Below are positions 7,706 through 17,226 of a DNA stretch of 64,000 bases, piece by piece. A program made the position numbers and the translations under genes. Under the pieces are notes generated by a model, which was given only the letters and a program-made list of their open reading frames with translations, was not told where the DNA came from and searched no databases. The DNA comes from Psychroserpens luteus (lineage in GTDB: Bacteria; Bacteroidota; Bacteroidia; Flavobacteriales; Flavobacteriaceae), in assembly GCF_015319355.1 (NCBI RefSeq), contig NZ_JADILU010000005.1:124001-188000 (forward strand), written 5' to 3'. Every line of letters starts with the position of its first letter. Within the stretch, counting starts at the first letter, position 1.

Positions 7706-8983
7706 ATGCACAAGGCTATTTGCTTAATTATAATTACGCTATGTACTTGTGTACTCTATTCTCAAACACCTAAAACAGAAAACGATTCGACTCGTGTTAA
7801 GAATGATTCATTAAGTAAGAAAGAATTCATTAAACAATTAGGTAATGGCTTTTTCCCTACTAAGTTTTTAAATATTGATTTGAAATATCTGGTTAAATAT
7901 AACCAATATGAAGGATTAAGAACAGGACTTGGTGGTGTGACTAATGATCAATTTTCAGAAAAATATAGAATTAACAGTTATGTTGTTTATGGATTTAAAG
8001 ATCATAGATTCAAATACAAAATTGGTGGTGGATTTAGAGTCAATGAATCTACAGAAACATGGATAAACCTTTCTTACACAGATGATTTACAAGAAACAGG
8101 AAGCTCTACGTTTCTAACAGACAAACGTTTTTTCTCTTTTTTTGAACCACGTTTATTGAACATTAATTTATTTCATAAGCATATTACCAAAGCGATTTCT
8201 ATTGAACACAAATTTTCAAAAAATCTATTGTCTGAATTAGAATTTGGTACAAGTAAAATAGAGCCTACATATAACTATCTTTTCAATGTTGATGGTACAT
8301 CATATCGAACTTTTGACATCACGAGTGCAAAATTAGCATTACAATGGAGTCCTTTTAATGTCAATAAATTAAATGAAAAAGGTGTTTCCGAAGTAAAAGA
8401 AGAATATCCAAAATTTACGCTCCAAGTATCCCAAAGTTTTAAGAATGAGATCAAGGGTGATTTTAATTTCTTTAAAACAGATTTTAGAATAATTCATAGG
8501 TTTATACATAATACTCACTCTTATACAGAAGCCACTGTAAAAACTGGATTGGCAACGGGAAAAACGCCATTGACTCATCTCTATCATGCATATCCAAACA
8601 ACATAACAAAAGAAACTATATTACAACGATTCTCTGTAGCAGGAATTAATAGCTTTGAAACCATGTATTTTAATGAGTTTTTCTCAGATAGATTTACAAC
8701 ACTCCAGCTTAAACATTTTATAAAACCTTTTAAAATTACTGAGCGCTACAGACCACAATTAGTACTGATTTCTAGAATGGCACTTGGTAATATGCACGAC
8801 ATTGAGCGTCATCAAGACATAGAATTTGATACACTTTCAAAAGGTTACTCTGAAGCTGGTTTTGAAATCAATAAACTGTTATTTGGTTTTGGCTTAAGTT
8901 TCGCATATCGTTATGGTGGTTATCATTTACCTTTGTTTGCAGATAACATTGCTGCAAAGTTCACTTTTAATGTGAGTTTATGA
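7706..8983 (+). CDS. Outer-membrane beta-barrel protein, DUF5686-like, short form
   Basis: 425 residues with an N-terminal signal peptide (MHKAICLIIITLCTCVLYSQ) and alternating strands ending NIAAKFTFNVSL, as expected of an outer-membrane barrel. The C-terminal half (ILQRFSVAGINSFETMYFNE, FFSDRFTTLQLKHFIKPF) resembles the barrel part of DUF5686 proteins, which often sit near carboxypeptidase-like regulatory domains. The usual form is about 800 residues with an N-terminal regulatory domain. That part is absent here, and no break is seen, so this is a natural short version or a distinct subfamily. Function unknown. Confidence 0.7.
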   Translation: MHKAICLIIITLCTCVLYSQTPKTENDSTRVKNDSLSKKEFIKQLGNGFFPTKFLNIDLKYLVKYNQYEGLRTGLGGVTNDQFSEKYRINSYVVYGFKDHRFKYKIGGGFRVNESTETWINLSYTDDLQETGSSTFLTDKRFFSFFEPRLLNINLFHKHITKAISIEHKFSKNLLSELEFGTSKIEPTYNYLFNVDGTSYRTFDITSAKLALQWSPFNVNKLNEKGVSEVKEEYPKFTLQVSQSFKNEIKGDFNFFKTDFRIIHRFIHNTHSYTEATVKTGLATGKTPLTHLYHAYPNNITKETILQRFSVAGINSFETMYFNEFFSDRFTTLQLKHFIKPFKITERYRPQLVLISRMALGNMHDIERHQDIEFDTLSKGYSEAGFEINKLLFGFGLSFAYRYGGYHLPLFADNIAAKFTFNVSL

Positions 8984-9029
8984 TATAATAATATCTCGTT
9001 AATTTTATAGCTTATCCCTAGGTTTTTTC

Positions 9030-9037
9030 TAAATTTG
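9030..9037 (+). promoter_or_regulatory. -7 element before the MMPL exporter gene
   Basis: TAAATTTG, 19 bases before the ATG at 9057. It matches TAnnTTTG and shows that this gene is not simply read from the upstream one. Confidence 0.5.
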
Positions 9038-9056
9038 CGCTTCTTTTAAACCACAC

Positions 9057-11465
9057 ATGTTTAAACTGTTTAGTAAAAATTTCTGGGAGATTATTGCGCG
9101 ATTAATATTGCGCAACAAAATTGGCATTTTAGTAGTCATTATCTTGACGACTATCTTTTTTAGTACACAGTGGAAAAACATGCGTTTTTCATATACTGAA
9201 GCCAATTTATTACCTGATGACCATGAGGTCAATTTGACTTATAATGAGTTCCTGAATATTTTTGGTGAAGAAGGGAATCTCATTGTTTTTGGTGTAAAAG
9301 ACTCTACATTGTTTACGGTAGACAAATTAAACGCTTGGAACCAACTCTCTGAAGATTTCAAAGCTTTTGATGAAGTGGAAACAGTAATATCACTTAATGA
9401 TCTTCAAAAACTTGTTAAAAATAAGGAAGCCGAAAAATTTGATCTTGTTCCTTTTATTAAGGATTCTATAACTTCTATTGAGCAAATCGACAAATTACAA
9501 GACGAGTTATTTAAACAATATCCGTTTTATGATAATTTCTTGTTTAATACAGAAACGAGAACGATTAGAACTGCTATCTATCTCAAAAAAGACATTGTAA
9601 ACACTTCTGCTAGAAAAGATTTTATCATGAATGTCCTTGATGTCAAAATCAAGGATTTTGAAACTGCTAATAATTTAGATGTTAGAGTTTCTGGGATGCC
9701 ATACATTAGAACATTAAACGCCCAAAATATTGTTGATGAAATTGGTCTATTTATTGGTTTAGCACTTGCTGTTACCTCATTTATATTCTTTTTATTCTTT
9801 AGGTCATTTAGAGCAACATTTATCTCGCTCATTGTAGTTTGCGTTGGAGTGATGTGGACGTTTGGGATTATAGGATTACTTAATTATGAGATTACTGTTC
9901 TTACAGCATTAATCCCACCACTAATCATCGTCATTGGAATACCAAATTGCATTTTCTTAATCAACAAATATCAACGTGAAGTAAAACTTCATGGCAATAA
10001 AGTAAAATCATTACAACGTGTTATTACCAAAGTTGGGAATGCGACATTGATGACCAATGTGACCACAGCTTCTGGTTTTGCCACTTTTATTTTAACCGAA
10101 AGTCAGCTTTTAAAAGAGTTTGGTATTGTGGCCTCATTAAGTATTCTTGCTATTTTCATTTTATGTCTATTAGTAATTCCTATCATTTACACCTTTTTAC
10201 CTTACCCACAAGAAAGACACTTAGAACATCTAAATAAACGTTGGATTGGTGGTTTTGTTAATTGGATTGAACGCATGGTACGTGAACAAAAAATAGCGAT
10301 TTATGCGACGTCATTAATTCTCATTATTGGAAGTATTATTGGGATCTATCAAATAAAAATTTCTGGAAGTCTTATTGAAGACATGCCACAAGAAGAAGCC
10401 TTTTTTAAAGATATTCGATTTTTTGAAGAAGAGTTTGATGGGATTATGCCTTTGGAAATCATGGTAGACACCAAACGTAAAAAAGGTGTGATGAAATTGA
10501 GTACACTCAAAAAAATGGAAGAGCTCGAAGATCTTATTGATGAAATCCCTGAGTTGTCTCGTCCAATTTCTGTAGTAAGTCTTGTAAAATACAGTAAGCA
10601 AGCCTATTACAACGGGAATCCTAAATATTATCAATTACCAACAAGTCAAGAAAATAGTTTCATATTATCATATGCTAAGAACTCAACGTCTGATGTTAAC
10701 TTACTTCAAAACTTTGTAGATAGCACTGGTCAATACGCTCGTATTACAACATTCATGAAGGATATTGGTACAGACAAAATGGAACGTATTGAAGAGGATC
10801 TTCAGAATAAAATAAATAAGGTCTTTCAACCTGCAGATCGTTATAATGTGACGATGACTGGTAAAGCATTAGTGTTTCAAAAGGGAACAAAATACTTAGT
10901 CAAAAACCTTGCAATATCACTCTCACTAGCGATTATCTTAATCTCGCTTTTCATGGCTTATATGTTTAGATCGTTTAAAATGATTATCGTTTCGCTCATT
11001 CCAAACCTATTGCCTTTAGTTATTACTGCAGGTTTAATGGGTTATTTAGGAGTACCAATAAAACCATCTACGATATTAGTTTTTAGTATTGCCTTTGGGA
11101 TTTCGGTAGATGATACCATACACTTTTTGGCAAAATACCGACAAGAGTTACAATCCAATCACTGGAAAATACGTAAATCTGTCTTCGCAGCATTGCGAGA
11201 AACAGGTGTAAGTATGTTTTACACGTCTATCGTATTATTCTTTGGATTCATAGTATTCACAACCTCAAGTTTTGGAGGCACAGTAGCTTTAGGAGCTTTA
11301 GTTTCGATAACCTTAGTATTTGCTATGTTGTCTAATTTACTATTGTTACCATCGTTATTATTATCATTAGAGCGTAGCATTGCTAACAAGGAAGTGATGC
11401 GTGAACCCTCCATAAATATTATTCCTGTGGATGATGATGATTCCGAAGAAAACATAAATTCATAA
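9057..11465 (+). CDS. RND superfamily exporter, MMPL type
   Basis: 802 residues with about 12 membrane helices in two similar halves, each a helix, a large periplasmic loop and five helices. The helix IV-like motif in the C-terminal half reads FSIAFGISVDDTIHFLAKYR, the DD pair used for proton coupling in MMPL and HpnN-type proteins. The periplasmic loops are smaller than in AcrB. The C-terminus ends in a short acidic tail (DDDDSEE). The likely role is export of a lipid or other hydrophobic compound; the substrate is unknown. It stands alone, and asnS follows with its own promoter. Confidence 0.85.
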   Translation: MFKLFSKNFWEIIARLILRNKIGILVVIILTTIFFSTQWKNMRFSYTEANLLPDDHEVNLTYNEFLNIFGEEGNLIVFGVKDSTLFTVDKLNAWNQLSEDFKAFDEVETVISLNDLQKLVKNKEAEKFDLVPFIKDSITSIEQIDKLQDELFKQYPFYDNFLFNTETRTIRTAIYLKKDIVNTSARKDFIMNVLDVKIKDFETANNLDVRVSGMPYIRTLNAQNIVDEIGLFIGLALAVTSFIFFLFFRSFRATFISLIVVCVGVMWTFGIIGLLNYEITVLTALIPPLIIVIGIPNCIFLINKYQREVKLHGNKVKSLQRVITKVGNATLMTNVTTASGFATFILTESQLLKEFGIVASLSILAIFILCLLVIPIIYTFLPYPQERHLEHLNKRWIGGFVNWIERMVREQKIAIYATSLILIIGSIIGIYQIKISGSLIEDMPQEEAFFKDIRFFEEEFDGIMPLEIMVDTKRKKGVMKLSTLKKMEELEDLIDEIPELSRPISVVSLVKYSKQAYYNGNPKYYQLPTSQENSFILSYAKNSTSDVNLLQNFVDSTGQYARITTFMKDIGTDKMERIEEDLQNKINKVFQPADRYNVTMTGKALVFQKGTKYLVKNLAISLSLAIILISLFMAYMFRSFKMIIVSLIPNLLPLVITAGLMGYLGVPIKPSTILVFSIAFGISVDDTIHFLAKYRQELQSNHWKIRKSVFAALRETGVSMFYTSIVLFFGFIVFTTSSFGGTVALGALVSITLVFAMLSNLLLLPSLLLSLERSIANKEVMREPSINIIPVDDDDSEENINS

Positions 11466-11470
11466 ACATT

Positions 11471-11478
11471 TATATTTG
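11471..11478 (+). promoter_or_regulatory. -7 element of asnS
   Basis: TATATTTG ending 17 bases before the asnS ATG at 11496. Confidence 0.6.
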
Positions 11479-11495
11479 CATAAAATTTCAAAATA

Positions 11496-12926
11496 ATGAG
11501 CTATACAGTTTCACAATTATTGACACAAGACATCACGTTTCAACCCATAGAAATTAACGGTTGGGTAAGAGGATTTAGATCTAATCGTTTCATCGCTTTA
11601 AATGATGGTTCTACTATAAATAATATACAATGTGTTGTTGATTTTGAAAACACAGATGAAGCGATTTTAAAACGCATCACAACTGGTGCTGCAGTTCATG
11701 TTAAAGGAGAATTGGTAGAAAGCCAAGGGAAAGGTCAAAAGGTAGAAATCAAAGTTACTTCTATTGATATTCTTGGAGATTCTGATCCTGAGGAGTACCC
11801 AATTCAGCCTAAAAAACATACGTTTGAATTCTTGAGAGAAAATGCACATTTACGTACACGTACTAATACTTTTAGTGCTGTAATGCGTTTACGTTCATCT
11901 TTATCATTTGCAGTTCATAAGTATTTTAATGACAACGGTTTTTACTACATGCACACACCAATCATCACAGGAAGTGATGCTGAAGGTGCTGGTGAAATGT
12001 TTAGAGTAAGCTCTTTAGATGCTAAAAACCCTCCTTTGGATGACGACGGAAATGTTGACTTTAAAAAAGATTTCTTCGGAAAAGAGACGAATTTAACGGT
12101 CTCTGGTCAGTTAGAAGCAGAAACGTTTGCGATGTCATTAGGAAAGGTTTACACTTTTGGACCAACCTTTAGAGCTGAAAATTCTAATACATCACGTCAC
12201 TTATCAGAATTCTGGATGATTGAACCTGAAGTTGCGTTTATGGATTTAGCTGGTAACATGGATTTGGCCGAAGATTTCATGAAATCTGTATTAAGCTACA
12301 TTTTAGAACATAACCGTGAAGACCTAGAGTTTTTAGACAAGCGTTTATTAGATGAAGAAAAAACGAAGCCTCAAGCACAACGCTCAGAAATGAGTTTGAT
12401 TGAAAAAATAAAATTCGTTGTAGATAACAACTTTAAACGTGTTAGTTATACCGAAGCTATTGATATTTTAAAGAATTCTAAACCTAATAAGAAAAAGAAA
12501 TTCAATTATATTATTGAAGAATGGGGAGCAGATTTACAAAGTGAACATGAACGTTTCTTAGTAGAAAAGCACTTTAAATGTCCAGTGATCTTATTTGATT
12601 ATCCAGCAAATATTAAGGCATTTTATATGCGTTTAAATGAAGATGGAAAAACCGTTCGTGCCATGGATATTTTGTTTCCAGGTATTGGAGAAATGGTTGG
12701 AGGTTCACAACGTGAAGAACGTTTGGATGTCTTAAAAGAAAAAATGAAAGCTTTAGATATCTCAGAAGAAGAATTATGGTGGTATTTAGATTTACGTAAA
12801 TATGGTACTGCTGTACACTCTGGTTTTGGACTTGGTTTTGAACGTTTAGTAATGTTCGCAACAGGAATGGGTAATATTAGAGACGTCATCCCTTATCCTA
12901 GAACTCCTCAAAATGCGGAGTTTTAA
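11496..12926 (+). CDS. asnS: Asparaginyl-tRNA synthetase
   Basis: A class IIb synthetase charging tRNA-Asn. It has 476 residues: an N-terminal OB-fold domain (about 15-105, INGWVRGFRSNRFIALNDGS) and a catalytic domain with motif 2 (FRAENSNTSRHLSEFWMIEP) and motif 3 (GFGLGFERLVMFATGMGNIR). The EFWMIEPE and HLSEF context separates it from AspRS. The presence of AsnRS suggests direct charging rather than only the amidotransferase route. It has its own promoter and a very strong terminator. Confidence 0.97.
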   Translation: MSYTVSQLLTQDITFQPIEINGWVRGFRSNRFIALNDGSTINNIQCVVDFENTDEAILKRITTGAAVHVKGELVESQGKGQKVEIKVTSIDILGDSDPEEYPIQPKKHTFEFLRENAHLRTRTNTFSAVMRLRSSLSFAVHKYFNDNGFYYMHTPIITGSDAEGAGEMFRVSSLDAKNPPLDDDGNVDFKKDFFGKETNLTVSGQLEAETFAMSLGKVYTFGPTFRAENSNTSRHLSEFWMIEPEVAFMDLAGNMDLAEDFMKSVLSYILEHNREDLEFLDKRLLDEEKTKPQAQRSEMSLIEKIKFVVDNNFKRVSYTEAIDILKNSKPNKKKKFNYIIEEWGADLQSEHERFLVEKHFKCPVILFDYPANIKAFYMRLNEDGKTVRAMDILFPGIGEMVGGSQREERLDVLKEKMKALDISEEELWWYLDLRKYGTAVHSGFGLGFERLVMFATGMGNIRDVIPYPRTPQNAEF

Positions 12927-13000
12927 CATATAACTGTAAAAGCAGGCATCTCATAGCTTTGTGCTAGAAACTGCGATCAATAAAAAATGAATTAATATTA

Positions 13001-13039
13001 AATCCTGCAAAGTTTTAGAAACTTTGCAGGATTTTTTAG
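13001..13039 (+). terminator. Terminator of asnS
   Basis: A 15-bp perfect stem AATCCTGCAAAGTTT (13001-13015) with a 3-base loop and its complement (13019-13033), followed by a T run. The stem is long enough to work in both directions. Confidence 0.9.
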
Positions 13040-13207
13040 TTCAAAGCTATTAGTTTCAAGAGCTTAAAAATTTATTTTAGTTAACCGTATTTTGAGTCAT
13101 CACATTTCCGAAGAAAAAATCACCTTCAAAATTATTCTTAAAAGGAACTACTTTTATAAGCATATATCAATAGTTTTTTTAACTTTACTTTAAACGAATC
13201 ACAAAGC

Positions 13208-14668
13208 ATGCTCAAACAATACCTACAGTTTAAATTATCGCAAAAGTTGTCACCGCAACAAATTCAGCTTATGAAGTTGATCCAGTTGCCTACACAAGCA
13301 TTTGAGCAACGTATTAAACAAGAATTAGAAGAAAATCCTGCATTAGATACTGGCAAAGAAGAGAAAGATCAGGATAATATGGATGAGTTTGATAATTCTG
13401 AAGATGACTACAACGATAATGAAGAAATAAATACTGAAGACATCAATATTGATGAGTATTTAAGTGATGATGACGTACCAGATTATAGAACTCAAGTGAG
13501 TAATTATAGTAGTGATGATGAAGAAAAGGTAATGCCTTATGCTGCAGGAACATCATTTACACAACATTTAACAAATCAATTAAATACGTTTAGACTTAAT
13601 GACGAAGAACGTGAGATTGCAGAATTTCTAGTTGGTAGTGTTGATGAAAGCGGTTATATACGTCGTGCTTTGAGTGATATTATGGATGACTTAGCGTTCA
13701 CCCAAAATATTTTTACTACGGAAGAAAAAATTGAAAAAGTCTTACATAAAGTACACCAATTAGATCCAGCTGGTGTTGGTGCTAGGAATTTACAAGAGTG
13801 TTTGAGTATTCAACTCCATAGAAAAGAGAAGTATCCAGATGTAGAATTAGCTTGTGATATTATTGACAAAGCATTTGATCAATTTACGAAGAAGCATTAT
13901 AAAAAATTACTTCAAAAGTTTGATATTACTGAAGATCAACTTAAAGATGCCATAGAGGAGATTGAGCGTTTAAATCCTAAACCAGGAGGTTCTTACGCTG
14001 GTAATAATAAAATGGTGGAACATGTGGTTCCTGATTTTGCAATTAAAATTGTAGATGGAGAACTAGATCTTACTCTAAACGGAAGAAATGCACCAGAACT
14101 TCACGTATCTCGTGAATATAGTAACATGATGAAAGGCTATAAAGAGGCAAAAGACAAGAGCAAATCTCAAAAGGATGCTGTGATGTTCATCAAACAAAAG
14201 TTAGATGCCGCAAAATGGTTTATAGAAGCGATTAGACAGCGTCAACAGACACTTTTTGTGACGATGAGTTCTATCATGCACTATCAAAAAGAGTATTTCC
14301 TAACTGGAGATGAGCGCAATCTTAGACCAATGATTTTAAAAGATATTGCAGATGAAATTCAAATGGATGTCTCTACAGTATCTCGTGTTGCAAATAGTAA
14401 ATATGTTGATACACCTTATGGTACAAAACTCATCAAGGAATTCTTTAGTGAGTCTATGACTAATGATCAAGGAGAAGAAGTCTCTACTCGTGAAATCAAA
14501 AAAATACTAGAGACTGTTATTGAAGAAGAAAACAAGAAAAAACCACTTACCGACGAAAAACTAGCTAAAATCTTAAAGGAAAAAGGCTATCCTATTGCTA
14601 GGAGAACTGTTGCTAAATATCGTGAGCAGTTGGATATTCCTGTAGCTCGATTGAGGAAGAAGATCTAA
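13208..14668 (+). CDS. rpoN: RNA polymerase sigma-54 factor
   Basis: 486 residues. Region I at the N-terminus is Gln/Leu-rich (QKLSPQQIQLMKLIQLPTQA) and meets the bacterial enhancer-binding activators. Region II (about 55-105) is very acidic, rich in Asp and Glu. The core-binding part contains LDPAGVGARNLQECLSIQL. The C-terminal DNA-binding part has a helix-turn-helix (MDVSTVSRVANSKYVDTP) and the RpoN box ARRTVAKYREQL. No activator gene is in this window. Its TAA overlaps the ATG of the next gene (TAATG). Confidence 0.97.
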   Translation: MLKQYLQFKLSQKLSPQQIQLMKLIQLPTQAFEQRIKQELEENPALDTGKEEKDQDNMDEFDNSEDDYNDNEEINTEDINIDEYLSDDDVPDYRTQVSNYSSDDEEKVMPYAAGTSFTQHLTNQLNTFRLNDEEREIAEFLVGSVDESGYIRRALSDIMDDLAFTQNIFTTEEKIEKVLHKVHQLDPAGVGARNLQECLSIQLHRKEKYPDVELACDIIDKAFDQFTKKHYKKLLQKFDITEDQLKDAIEEIERLNPKPGGSYAGNNKMVEHVVPDFAIKIVDGELDLTLNGRNAPELHVSREYSNMMKGYKEAKDKSKSQKDAVMFIKQKLDAAKWFIEAIRQRQQTLFVTMSSIMHYQKEYFLTGDERNLRPMILKDIADEIQMDVSTVSRVANSKYVDTPYGTKLIKEFFSESMTNDQGEEVSTREIKKILETVIEEENKKKPLTDEKLAKILKEKGYPIARRTVAKYREQLDIPVARLRKKI

Positions 14669-15273
14669 TGAACCAACTCCTCAGAAGCATATCATACATT
14701 TTTCACCCATTACTAATGCCATTACTTGGCGTTGTATTTTATTTTTCTAAAACACCACGTTTTGTTCCAGAATCTTTAATGAAAGCCAAAGTGTTTTCTA
14801 TTACAGTTCTCACCATTGTATTACCTATTCTATTATTTTACTTATTAAGAACAATTAATAAAGTGGAGACGTTTCATCTAGAAACGGTTAAAGAGCGAAG
14901 AATCCCGTTACTTATTAATAGTATCATTATTATTCTCATATTAGTACGTGTATTGCCTCAAAATGAAATTCCAGAACTACATTTCTTTTTTATTGGCATT
15001 CTAATTTCTACTGTAACTTGTTTTGCCTTAGCTCTAGCGAAGTTTAAAGCAAGTATCCACATGATAGCATCTGCAGGTTTTTTTATGTTTGCTATAGCTA
15101 TCGCAATTCATTTTAAGATAAACATTAACGGAACCATTGCTTTAATGTGCATTATTTTGGGAGCAATTGCCACATCTCGATTACATATGAAAGCTCATAC
15201 CTCTATTGAATTGACAGCTGGATTTTTAATTGGTCTATTACCTCAACTTATTTTATTGAACTACTGGATATAA
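14668..15273 (+). CDS. PAP2-like integral membrane protein
   Basis: 201 residues with about six membrane helices. It starts inside the rpoN stop codon, so it is translationally coupled. The C-terminal half has SRLHMKAHTSIE, matching the SR-x5-H part of the PAP2 phosphatase signature (SR-x5-H-x3-D) with Glu in place of the final Asp. An earlier KASIHMIAS segment resembles the region of the PSGH motif but lacks it. It may be a divergent lipid phosphatase or a non-catalytic relative; the catalytic role is unproven. The link to rpoN may reflect only shared transcription. Confidence 0.6.
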   Translation: MNQLLRSISYIFHPLLMPLLGVVFYFSKTPRFVPESLMKAKVFSITVLTIVLPILLFYLLRTINKVETFHLETVKERRIPLLINSIIIILILVRVLPQNEIPELHFFFIGILISTVTCFALALAKFKASIHMIASAGFFMFAIAIAIHFKININGTIALMCIILGAIATSRLHMKAHTSIELTAGFLIGLLPQLILLNYWI

Positions 15274-15277
15274 TTCT

Positions 15278-16000
15278 TTATAATATATAAAAAATCAATC
15301 CTATTTTAATCGCGTTCATAGCGACATGATTTCCAGTACTATTGACTTTTGCATTACTATCAAAAATATCATTAAGTGCATAATAAAAATGAAAATTTAC
15401 ATTTGAATAACCTGCACTCAATGTAAAACCATATTGCAGTTTATTGAAATCATTAATATTACTCAATGAAATATCATTTGGGCTTCCTTTAAACTTTGAA
15501 GAATTATATAAAACATAACCCAATTTAATTCCAGAGTATATTCTCCAAAAATCAAATTCTTTTTCGGTAGAGGTTCGCCATCTAAACTCTATTGGAAATT
15601 CTACAAGATATGTGGTAAATTTGTTCTTTGTAAAAGAAACATCATCTAAAACTGTATAATCGTACGAACCATTATTTTCAGAAATAAACAAGGTTTGATT
15701 AAATGAATTTGTCGAAAATCCTAAACCTAATCCTAAGGCAACGTTACGTTTCTTATTAAGAGGCATATCTCTTATAAAGCCAAAATGAAATCCGCTAGAA
15801 AAACCACTTTGGGAGACACCATCTGGTTTATTACCTAACAAATTATAAGTCACAGAAACATAAAATTGATCTTCTCTATATTTCTTATCGACAACCTTAA
15901 TACTATCTATTTGAATTTCATTAGATAGTGGGTTTTCACTTTCTTGAGCAGAGACAGCAACTATTGATAATAAAAAAAATAGATAAATAAGTTGTTTCAT
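15278..16000 (-). CDS. PorT-like outer-membrane beta-barrel protein
   Basis: 240 residues with signal peptide (MKQLIYLFFLLSIVAVSAQE) and a barrel-like pattern ending in NAIKIGLIFYIL. Features such as SGFHFGFIRDMPLNKKRNVA, LGLGLGFSTNSF and TYLVEFPIEFRWRTS are those of the PorT/SprT group of the type IX secretion and gliding machinery. The gene lies directly downstream of the exbB/exbD cluster on the same strand, but a hairpin terminator (16050-16077) separates them. Identity as the actual T9SS PorT rather than a general porin-family barrel is an inference. Confidence 0.65.
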   Translation of the reverse strand: MKQLIYLFFLLSIVAVSAQESENPLSNEIQIDSIKVVDKKYREDQFYVSVTYNLLGNKPDGVSQSGFSSGFHFGFIRDMPLNKKRNVALGLGLGFSTNSFNQTLFISENNGSYDYTVLDDVSFTKNKFTTYLVEFPIEFRWRTSTEKEFDFWRIYSGIKLGYVLYNSSKFKGSPNDISLSNINDFNKLQYGFTLSAGYSNVNFHFYYALNDIFDSNAKVNSTGNHVAMNAIKIGLIFYIL

Positions 16001-16049
16001 AATACAAATATAACTTAATACAGTTTAAAATATTTCAATAGATGGCATA

Positions 16050-16077
16050 AAAAAAGCATCCAAATTGGATGCTTTTT
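16050..16077. terminator. Terminator after the exbB/exbD cluster
   Basis: AAAAAGCATCC, short AAATT loop, GGATGCTTTTTT. A-rich on one side and T-rich on the other, so it works on both strands. It marks the end of the exbD operon and separates it from the PorT-like gene. Confidence 0.8.
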
Positions 16078-16100
16078 TATATAATTTTAAATGCTAACTA

Positions 16101-16577
16101 CTAATTATCTAAAGCACTACCAGTACCTACAGAATAATTAATTTTTAATGCATTAGCTTTTCTGAGCTCTTTTTTGATGTCTCCAACAATACCCATATTA
16201 GCTTCTTTATCAACTTTTAGAGATACAGTTAAAAAATCTACTAATTCTTCTCTTGCTATAGCAGCTCTTTCTGAATTAATAAACGCTTGGATATCTTCTA
16301 TATCAGCAAACTTATCATTAAGCTGTAATCTAGCTTCAGTACCAAGGTTTTCATATCCTTTGGCAGGCTTTCCAGCATAGATATAACTAATAGGATATTT
16401 TTTCTCCAGCTTTTCAACTTGATCTGCTAATGGTAACCTGTTTTCTATTAATAGCGTATCTTCTCTCATTACAGTTACTACCATAAAGAAAAACAATAGC
16501 ATAAAAACAATATCTGGCAATGATGCTGTATTTACAGCTGGTAAAGCATTGTCTTTTTTACTTTTAAATTTAGACAT
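16101..16577 (-). CDS. ExbD/TolR family biopolymer transport protein (second copy)
   Basis: 158 residues with one N-terminal membrane helix (about 22-42, LPDIVFMLLFFFMVVTVMRE) carrying the conserved Asp near its start, which takes part in proton movement through the ExbB-ExbD motor. The periplasmic domain ends VGDIKKELRKANALKINYSV. It is the last gene of the cluster exbB-orf-exbD-exbD. Two different ExbD proteins next to one ExbB are common in Bacteroidota; together with TonB they energise outer-membrane receptors such as the SusC protein in this window. Confidence 0.9.
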   Translation of the reverse strand: MSKFKSKKDNALPAVNTASLPDIVFMLLFFFMVVTVMREDTLLIENRLPLADQVEKLEKKYPISYIYAGKPAKGYENLGTEARLQLNDKFADIEDIQAFINSERAAIAREELVDFLTVSLKVDKEANMGIVGDIKKELRKANALKINYSVGTGSALDN

Positions 16578-16593
16578 ATTATAGTGTTTTTAT

Positions 16594-17217
16594 TTATTGT
16601 ACTTCAGAAAGCTTCTCAGGATATTCTGCCCTAATTTGGTCTATAACCGCCTTAAGTTTTTCCTTATTTCCGTTGAATTTTGCATCCTTATAATTCTTTT
16701 CCATTAACACAAAATCCATATCGCTAAAGCCTTTTCTAGCTCCAATTTCTAAAGCTCTTATGTTACGTAAATCATTATAAGCAGCAACTAATTCGTTTTG
16801 CACAGATATGTATGCAGCATAAGACGTTTCTCTTTCATTCTTTAGAGAAATAATAGCTTTATCAGGATGATCTGATGAACTTGCATCTCTTTTACCTTTA
16901 CAGTAATCACATCTATTACCTTGGGCATCCGTTCCACCACCATTATCTAAAAATTCAATAGCAGCCTTACGCAAGTCTTTGAGTTCCATTAACTCATCTT
17001 CAACTAATAATTGATCTTTACCATTTATTAAAACAGTAAAAATATTCTTTTGCTTAATAACTACTTCATCATCGTTAGGCGGTTCCATTGGAGGTAGCTT
17101 ACGATTAATCCCAGAATCTTTAGGGATCGTTGTAGTTACTAAGAAAAATATGAGAAGTAAGAATGCAATATCTGCCATAGATCCTGCATTAACTTCTGGT
17201 GCTGCACGTTTTGCCAT
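16594..17217 (-). CDS. ExbD/TolR family biopolymer transport protein (first copy, enlarged)
   Basis: 207 residues, longer than the usual ~140. The N-terminal helix (SMADIAFLLLIFFLVTTTIP) carries the conserved Asp. The periplasmic part contains an insertion with a Cys-x-x-Cys pair (NRCDYCKGKRD, about residues 99-109) followed by DHPDKAIISLKNER. The C-terminus is also extended (EKLKAVIDQIRAEYPEKLSE). The cysteine pair may form a disulfide or bind a metal in the periplasm; this is inferred. The gap to the next exbD is 16 bases. Confidence 0.88.
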   Translation of the reverse strand: MAKRAAPEVNAGSMADIAFLLLIFFLVTTTIPKDSGINRKLPPMEPPNDDEVVIKQKNIFTVLINGKDQLLVEDELMELKDLRKAAIEFLDNGGGTDAQGNRCDYCKGKRDASSSDHPDKAIISLKNERETSYAAYISVQNELVAAYNDLRNIRALEIGARKGFSDMDFVLMEKNYKDAKFNGNKEKLKAVIDQIRAEYPEKLSEVQ

Positions 17218-17226
17218 AATTTATTA

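Noticed and set aside
12613-12889. Two minus-strand frames of 82 and 88 codons inside asnS
   Set aside because: Shadows of a strong gene on the other strand.
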